DNA of 6,104 nt from Planctomycetaceae bacterium (lineage in GTDB: Bacteria > Planctomycetota > Phycisphaerae > Phycisphaerales > SM1A02): contig JAIYCA010000102.1 in the NCBI GenBank assembly GCA_027488265.1, positions 1 to 6,104 on the forward strand, written 5' to 3'. The position numbers and the translations under genes were made by a program. Below, piece after piece: positions 3,325 to 6,104 of this stretch (its first letter is position 1; each line of letters begins with the position of its first letter). The notes beneath the pieces were generated by a model that saw only the letters and a list, made by a program, of their open reading frames with translations, was not told the origin of the DNA and ran no database searches.

Positions 3325-6104
3325 TTGGATGAGCGATACCGACGCCTTGTAGCGATTCGAAAGGATGGAAGTCGTCACAGCATCAGTGATCGAGTGCGTC
3401 GTGTTCTTCACGGCCACACATGGGTAACTCGACGCAACGGGCAACTGCACGCTCTGCATCGATCCATTCGCGCCCGTCAACGCAACAGAGCGGACTTCAA
3501 CCGTCGAACCAGCCGTCACGCGAATGGTGCGCGAGGTGTTCCCCGCGATCACACCCACGAAGCCGACTTGCACATCGAGCAACTGATGATTTGCAACCGT
3601 AAAGGTTCGCGTCTCTGTCGCGAGGTTTCCGAGCGCATCCGTCGCAGACCATGTCACCGTCGAGATTCCGCGTGGGAAGACACCGCCCGAAGGCCACGCC
3701 GTTGCGGTCGAAGCATCCGGATACGTAATCGCGATCGACACAGGGAGGGTGCCATCACAGTTGTCGCTCGCTGTGACGACAGGATTCACGATCGTTCCAC
3801 CGAGCGTGCTTCCAGCATCACTTGCGATCGAAGCACTCGACGGCAGATTCGCGAAGACTGGGTCGAGACCATCCAACGTCACCGCTGGAAGTGGCTGCGC
3901 GATTGGCAAGATGTCTTGACTGATGGTCGTCGTGAACTTGGTCGTATACGCACCCACGGCCGCCGAAACCACCGCACCCGCTTCGTTACACACCGAAGCG
4001 CCCGGCAACACGATGAACTGAAGATCGGCGAGTTGTGCCGAGCCCGCCGTACCCGACGCTCCACCCGCAAGGCCGAGCGTGTACTGCAACGTGCCATTGG
4101 TGTTGTTGATGGCCTTGACAACTTCTGCGGTGAATGGCGCACCTGAAGCTGGATCAGCCGACAACAGCATGACTTCGCTCGGATCGAATCGAATCGCAAG
4201 CTGCACGCCAGTCGCAACAACACCGATCGCCGACACCGAGACACGCACCGTGAGGGTCTCACCCGCGATGAGCGTGGTGTCCGATGGAGTCAACGCCAAG
4301 ATTGGCGCGTTCTCCAAGCAGTCTGGAACGTTGTTCGCGTTGAAGTCGCTGTCTGCGACACCACAGCCGCATGAACCCGGAGAGATCTTCGCCGGATCAT
4401 TCGGGCAGTAGTCGACACAGTTCGCCGTGCCGTCACCGTCCGAATCCGTGTCGGCAACACCACAGCCGCAAACTCCCGGCGCGGTCTTCGCACCATCCGA
4501 TGGACATTGATCGTTCGAATTCACAACGTATCCCGCGGGAGGCGTCACGCTGCAAACCGACGTCGTGCTGGAAGGATTGCCCGATCCGTCGCCATCGACG
4601 TCGGCGAAATACGTCACCGGCGAGGTCAGCGCACCGTTTGATGGACAGAGGTCGCCGAAGCCGACGACGTATCCCGCTGGAGCCGAGCACGCGACCGTGG
4701 AGACGTTTGCATCACCGATGCCGTCATTGTCGGCGTCGGCGTAGAACGTGCTGCGGTCGGCCGCTTCACTCTCTGCGGTCGAACCGTTGCAATTGTTGTC
4801 GATCGCAAGATCGCCACAACGTTCAAGCGCACCTGGATAGACCGCGTTCGAAGCGTCATTGCAGTCGGTGTTGTTCGTGACGCTGCCTGAAATGGCCGTG
4901 CACGACTTCACAGCTGTCGCTGCCGACGAACCGTAACCGTCGACATCGACGTCGACGTAATAACTCGTCGAGTCCGAGGCCTCTGCCGCCGTCGCCACAC
5001 CGTCACAGTCGTTGTCGACCGCGATGTTCGCACAGTTTTCCGCCGCGCCAGGGAAGACCGATGTCGAACTGTCACCGCAGTCCGCTGCCGCTGCGAAGCA
5101 CGCGTTTGCGAAGTAGCCGTCACCATCCGCGTCGATGGTGTCGCAATACGGGTTTGAGCCGCCGTTGTTGTCTTCAATATCTTGAAGCGCTTGCGTGACC
5201 GCCGCGAGTTCATCAGACGTCATGCCCGACGTGTTGAACTGCACCGTCACGCCGGTGGGTGCGAGCGAGTCGGTGATTTCAGCAATTTGCGCAGGCGTCA
5301 GGCCTGTGGTCACGATGACCGTTCCAGTGATCGTCACAGCGTTCACGCCCGAGACAGACGCTGCAAGCTGCAGAGCATTCATGCTCGTCGCGACGATCGT
5401 GGTCTCGCCGACACCAGCCTTCGAGACAAGCGCTGCGATGACCGTGTTCGCGCTCGCCGATGTGAGCGTGAGATCGGTGATGGTGTTCACTGCGTCGATT
5501 TCACCCGCGACCGCCGCGAGTTGCGGTGGCTGCATGTTGGTCGCGTCGACCGTGACGTTCGCGCCACCCGTCAACGCAGGTGTCGTCGCTACCTTCGCAA
5601 GAAGTGCCGTGATTTGGACGTCCGTGAGCGAACTCGTGACCGTGAACGTACCGAAGACGCCGCCATTGGTGATAGCGCTCGCCCCGTTCGCGACCGCCGC
5701 GAGTTGCGCCGGCGTCATCAATGTCGCATCGACTTGCACGCCCGACGCCGTTGCAAGGAATGCCGCGAGTTGCGTCGACGAAAGCGTGCGATCGGCGATC
5801 GACTTCGCAGCATCGCACGCGAAGGCATCGTTGGTATCGGTCACAAGATCGTTGTCATCATCGCTGTCGCATGCGTTACCTGAGCCGTCGTTGTCGCAGT
5901 TGGCCTGATCAGCGTTGGCGACCGAAGGACAGTTGTCGGTGTTGTTGGTGACGCTGCCAGCAATGGCCACGCACGACGATGTCGCAGCACCTGCGCCGAA
6001 ACCGTCACCGTCCGTATCGACGTAGTAGTTGTTGAACGTCAAGCCGTCGTCGATCTGCGCGTCGCAGTTGTCGTCGAGGTTGTTGCAACTTTCAGCTGCG
6101 CCGG
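2998..6104 (-). CDS. Giant secreted multidomain protein (MopE-like, half-repeat region, cohesin-like, HYR, dockerin), 5'-partial
   Basis: About 1,034 codons are visible and the frame is still open at the right edge, so the start and any signal peptide lie outside. Residue 1 below is the TTG codon at 6042. That codon is not a credible start, because 20 in-frame codons upstream encode a typical MopE motif (SCNNLDDNCDAQIDDG). Order of parts: Asp-rich MopE/TSP3-like module up to residue 75; cysteine-free alternating repeats (82-290); further MopE-like modules and two CGCGVADxD units (296-577); cohesin-like domain (581-715); HYR domain (727-817); beta-rich linker with C875; three dockerin-type loops (907-1012). 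There is no sortase, PEP-CTERM or transmembrane ending; the dockerin loops are the very C-terminus. Many Asp/Asn loops and paired cysteines imply a calcium-stabilised extracellular protein, perhaps a surface or matrix component. No catalytic domain is visible. It is convergent with the sulfotransferase gene. Confidence 0.93.
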   Translation of the reverse strand, partial: GAAESCNNLDDNCDAQIDDGLTFNNYYVDTDGDGFGAGAATSSCVAIAGSVTNNTDNCPSVANADQANCDNDGSGNACDSDDDNDLVTDTNDAFACDAAKSIADRTLSSTQLAAFLATASGVQVDATLMTPAQLAAVANGASAITNGGVFGTFTVTSSLTDVQITALLAKVATTPALTGGANVTVDATNMQPPQLAAVAGEIDAVNTITDLTLTSASANTVIAALVSKAGVGETTIVATSMNALQLAASVSGVNAVTITGTVIVTTGLTPAQIAEITDSLAPTGVTVQFNTSGMTSDELAAVTQALQDIEDNNGGSNPYCDTIDADGDGYFANACFAAAADCGDSSTSVFPGAAENCANIAVDNDCDGVATAAEASDSTSYYVDVDVDGYGSSAATAVKSCTAISGSVTNNTDCNDASNAVYPGALERCGDLAIDNNCNGSTAESEAADRSTFYADADNDGIGDANVSTVACSAPAGYVVGFGDLCPSNGALTSPVTYFADVDGDGSGNPSSTTSVCSVTPPAGYVVNSNDQCPSDGAKTAPGVCGCGVADTDSDGDGTANCVDYCPNDPAKISPGSCGCGVADSDFNANNVPDCLENAPILALTPSDTTLIAGETLTVRVSVSAIGVVATGVQLAIRFDPSEVMLLSADPASGAPFTAEVVKAINNTNGTLQYTLGLAGGASGTAGSAQLADLQFIVLPGASVCNEAGAVVSAAVGAYTTKFTTTISQDILPIAQPLPAVTLDGLDPVFANLPSSASIASDAGSTLGGTIVNPVVTASDNCDGTLPVSIAITYPDASTATAWPSGGVFPRGISTVTWSATDALGNLATETRTFTVANHQLLDVQVGFVGVIAGNTSRTIRVTAGSTVEVRSVALTGANGSMQSVQLPVASSYPCVAVKNTTHSITDAVTTSILSNRYKASVSLIQGDSNDDDVVDITDFAMYVGSRGSGKAVDAVSNFNGDTVINTVDFTYIGVNFFKSGEACGAFNGPIARDRISVRELRRTGLGELIQADLNGDGWVDLDDMQHYMQFGGQ
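3592..3864 (-). other. HYR (hyalin repeat) domain
   Basis: Residues 727-817 of the giant protein show the HYR pattern: VVTASDNCDGT (755-765), a Pro/Gly segment with GGVFPRGISTVTWSATD (786-802), and GNLATETRTFTV (805-816). HYR domains are immunoglobulin-like beta sandwiches in extracellular adhesive proteins. The usual second cysteine near the end ('CxFxV') is Thr here, leaving C762 without its common partner. Confidence 0.8.
3898..4302 (-). other. Cohesin-like domain
   Basis: Residues 581-715 have the cohesin signature: LTPSDTTLIAGETLTVRVSV at the start, then GVQLAIRFDPSEVMLLSAD (612-630) with the characteristic FDPS, followed by LQYTLGLAGG and ADLQFIVLP (672-680), matching the late 'laxlxFxv' strand. 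Cohesins bind dockerins in cellulosomes, but related domains occur in other extracellular proteins. Assignment to the fold is good; dockerin binding is an inference. Confidence 0.75.
4312..5157 (-). other. MopE-like and CGCG calcium/metal-binding module tract
   Basis: Residues 296-577 carry repeated units: a YxDxDxDGYG-type loop, a DCxDxxxxVxPGAxExC segment, and a DNDCDG/DNNCNG ending. Two full units are seen (about 299-354 and 359-427), then two units with AGYVV and DxCPS (430-470, 476-516). Two CGCGVADxD units follow, 33 residues apart (APGVCGCGVADTD, SPGSCGCGVADSD). This matches the MopE-type putative metal-binding repeat and TSP3-like calcium loops, as far as I can judge. The cysteines probably pair as disulfides outside the cell. 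Confidence 0.8.
4865..4906 (-). repeat. 42-base imperfect DNA repeat, copy 1 (with 5936-5977)
   Basis: The 42 bases at 4865-4906 align without gaps to 5936-5977, with 37 identical positions by eye. Both encode the SGSVTNNTD / AGSVTNNTD part of MopE-like units that lie on either side of the half-repeat tract. This suggests duplication of a module within the gene. Confidence 0.7.
5173..5799 (-). repeat. Alternating strand-helix protein half-repeats, about 25 residues each
   Basis: Residues 82-290 alternate two kinds of half repeat. Type A: VQVDATLMTPAQLAAVA (102-118), VTVDATNMQPPQLAAVA (163-179), TTIVATSMNALQLAASV (214-230), VTVQFNTSGMTSDELAAVT (265-283). Type B: TLSSTQLAAFLATA (86-99), FTVTSSLTDVQITALLAKV (133-151), LTLTSASANTVIAALVSKA (191-209), VIVTTGLTPAQIAEITDSL (242-260). 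Each reads as a short beta strand, a turn and an amphipathic Ala/Leu-rich helix. The A-to-A spacing is 61, 51 and 51 residues. The tract has no cysteine and no tryptophan, unlike its flanks. A related DNA core, GCCGCGAGTT, recurs at 5201, 5513, 5696 and 5762. I do not recognise the family. Confidence 0.7.
5818..6104 (-). other. MopE/TSP3-like module at the visible N-terminal end
   Basis: Starting 20 codons before the TTG at 6042, the frame encodes SCNNLDDNCDAQIDDG, the end of a MopE unit. It continues with NNYYVDTDGDGFG, VTNNTDNCPSVANADQANC and NDGSGNACDSDDDND (51-65), a TSP3-like calcium-loop run. The tract is cut by the window edge, so more units probably lie outside. Confidence 0.8.
5936..5977 (-). 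repeat. 42-base imperfect DNA repeat, copy 2 (with 4865-4906)
   Basis: Partner of the copy at 4865-4906, in the same orientation and reading frame and 1,071 bases away (357 codons). It encodes the AGSVTNNTD segment of the first visible module. Confidence 0.7.

Noticed and set aside
3022..4146. 374-codon + strand open frame
   Set aside because: Arg/His-rich with no recognisable motif, and directly opposite the cohesin, HYR and dockerin coding region.
5195..5908. 237-codon + strand open frame opposite the half-repeat tract, rich in Ala/Val/Thr
   Set aside because: It shares its wobble position with the minus-strand frame and mirrors its repeats. The minus frame is continuous for over 3 kb with recognisable domains on both sides, so this is a shadow.

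Overview
The window looks like a chromosomal segment from a planctomycete-type bacterium, most likely of the Phycisphaerae. This assignment rests on protein style: secreted proteins ending in dockerin-like loops of the form GDLNxxGxxDxxD, a 'DCNxNGTPDxxEI' motif, and a very large extracellular protein mixing Asp-rich calcium-loop modules with cohesin-like and HYR domains. The DNA is fairly GC-rich, and long open frames opposite the real genes are its by-product. No RNA gene, mobile element, CRISPR array or replication origin was seen.

Left part (1-800): a small exported dockerin protein (136-702, + strand) begins after a clear GGAG ribosome binding site. It is closed by a strong intrinsic terminator (763-793), so it is probably the last or only gene of its transcript. 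Middle part (800-2815): a short 12-bp tandem repeat precedes a 410-residue predicted lipoprotein (899-2131, +). That gene is followed 21 bases later by a 220-residue PAPS-dependent sulfotransferase (2153-2815, +). The pair is probably co-transcribed. A 182-base convergent intergenic stretch (2816-2997) holds two small hairpins but no convincing terminator.

Right part (2998-6104, - strand): more than half of the window is one giant secreted protein whose N-terminus lies beyond the right edge. From N to C it shows a MopE/thrombospondin-3-like Asp-rich module, a cysteine-free stretch of about 210 residues made of alternating strand-helix half repeats (unfamiliar to me), further MopE-like and CGCG calcium-loop modules, a cohesin-like domain, an HYR domain, and three dockerin-type EF loops at the C-terminus.

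All four genes fit a cell-envelope or extracellular theme. Dockerin-like ends occur on the small exported protein and on the giant one, and the giant one also carries a cohesin-like domain. A non-cellulosomal cohesin-dockerin assembly is therefore possible but unproven. The sulfotransferase may sulfate a surface glycan or other envelope component; its substrate cannot be read from the sequence. The most unusual item is the alternating half-repeat region at 5173-5799.
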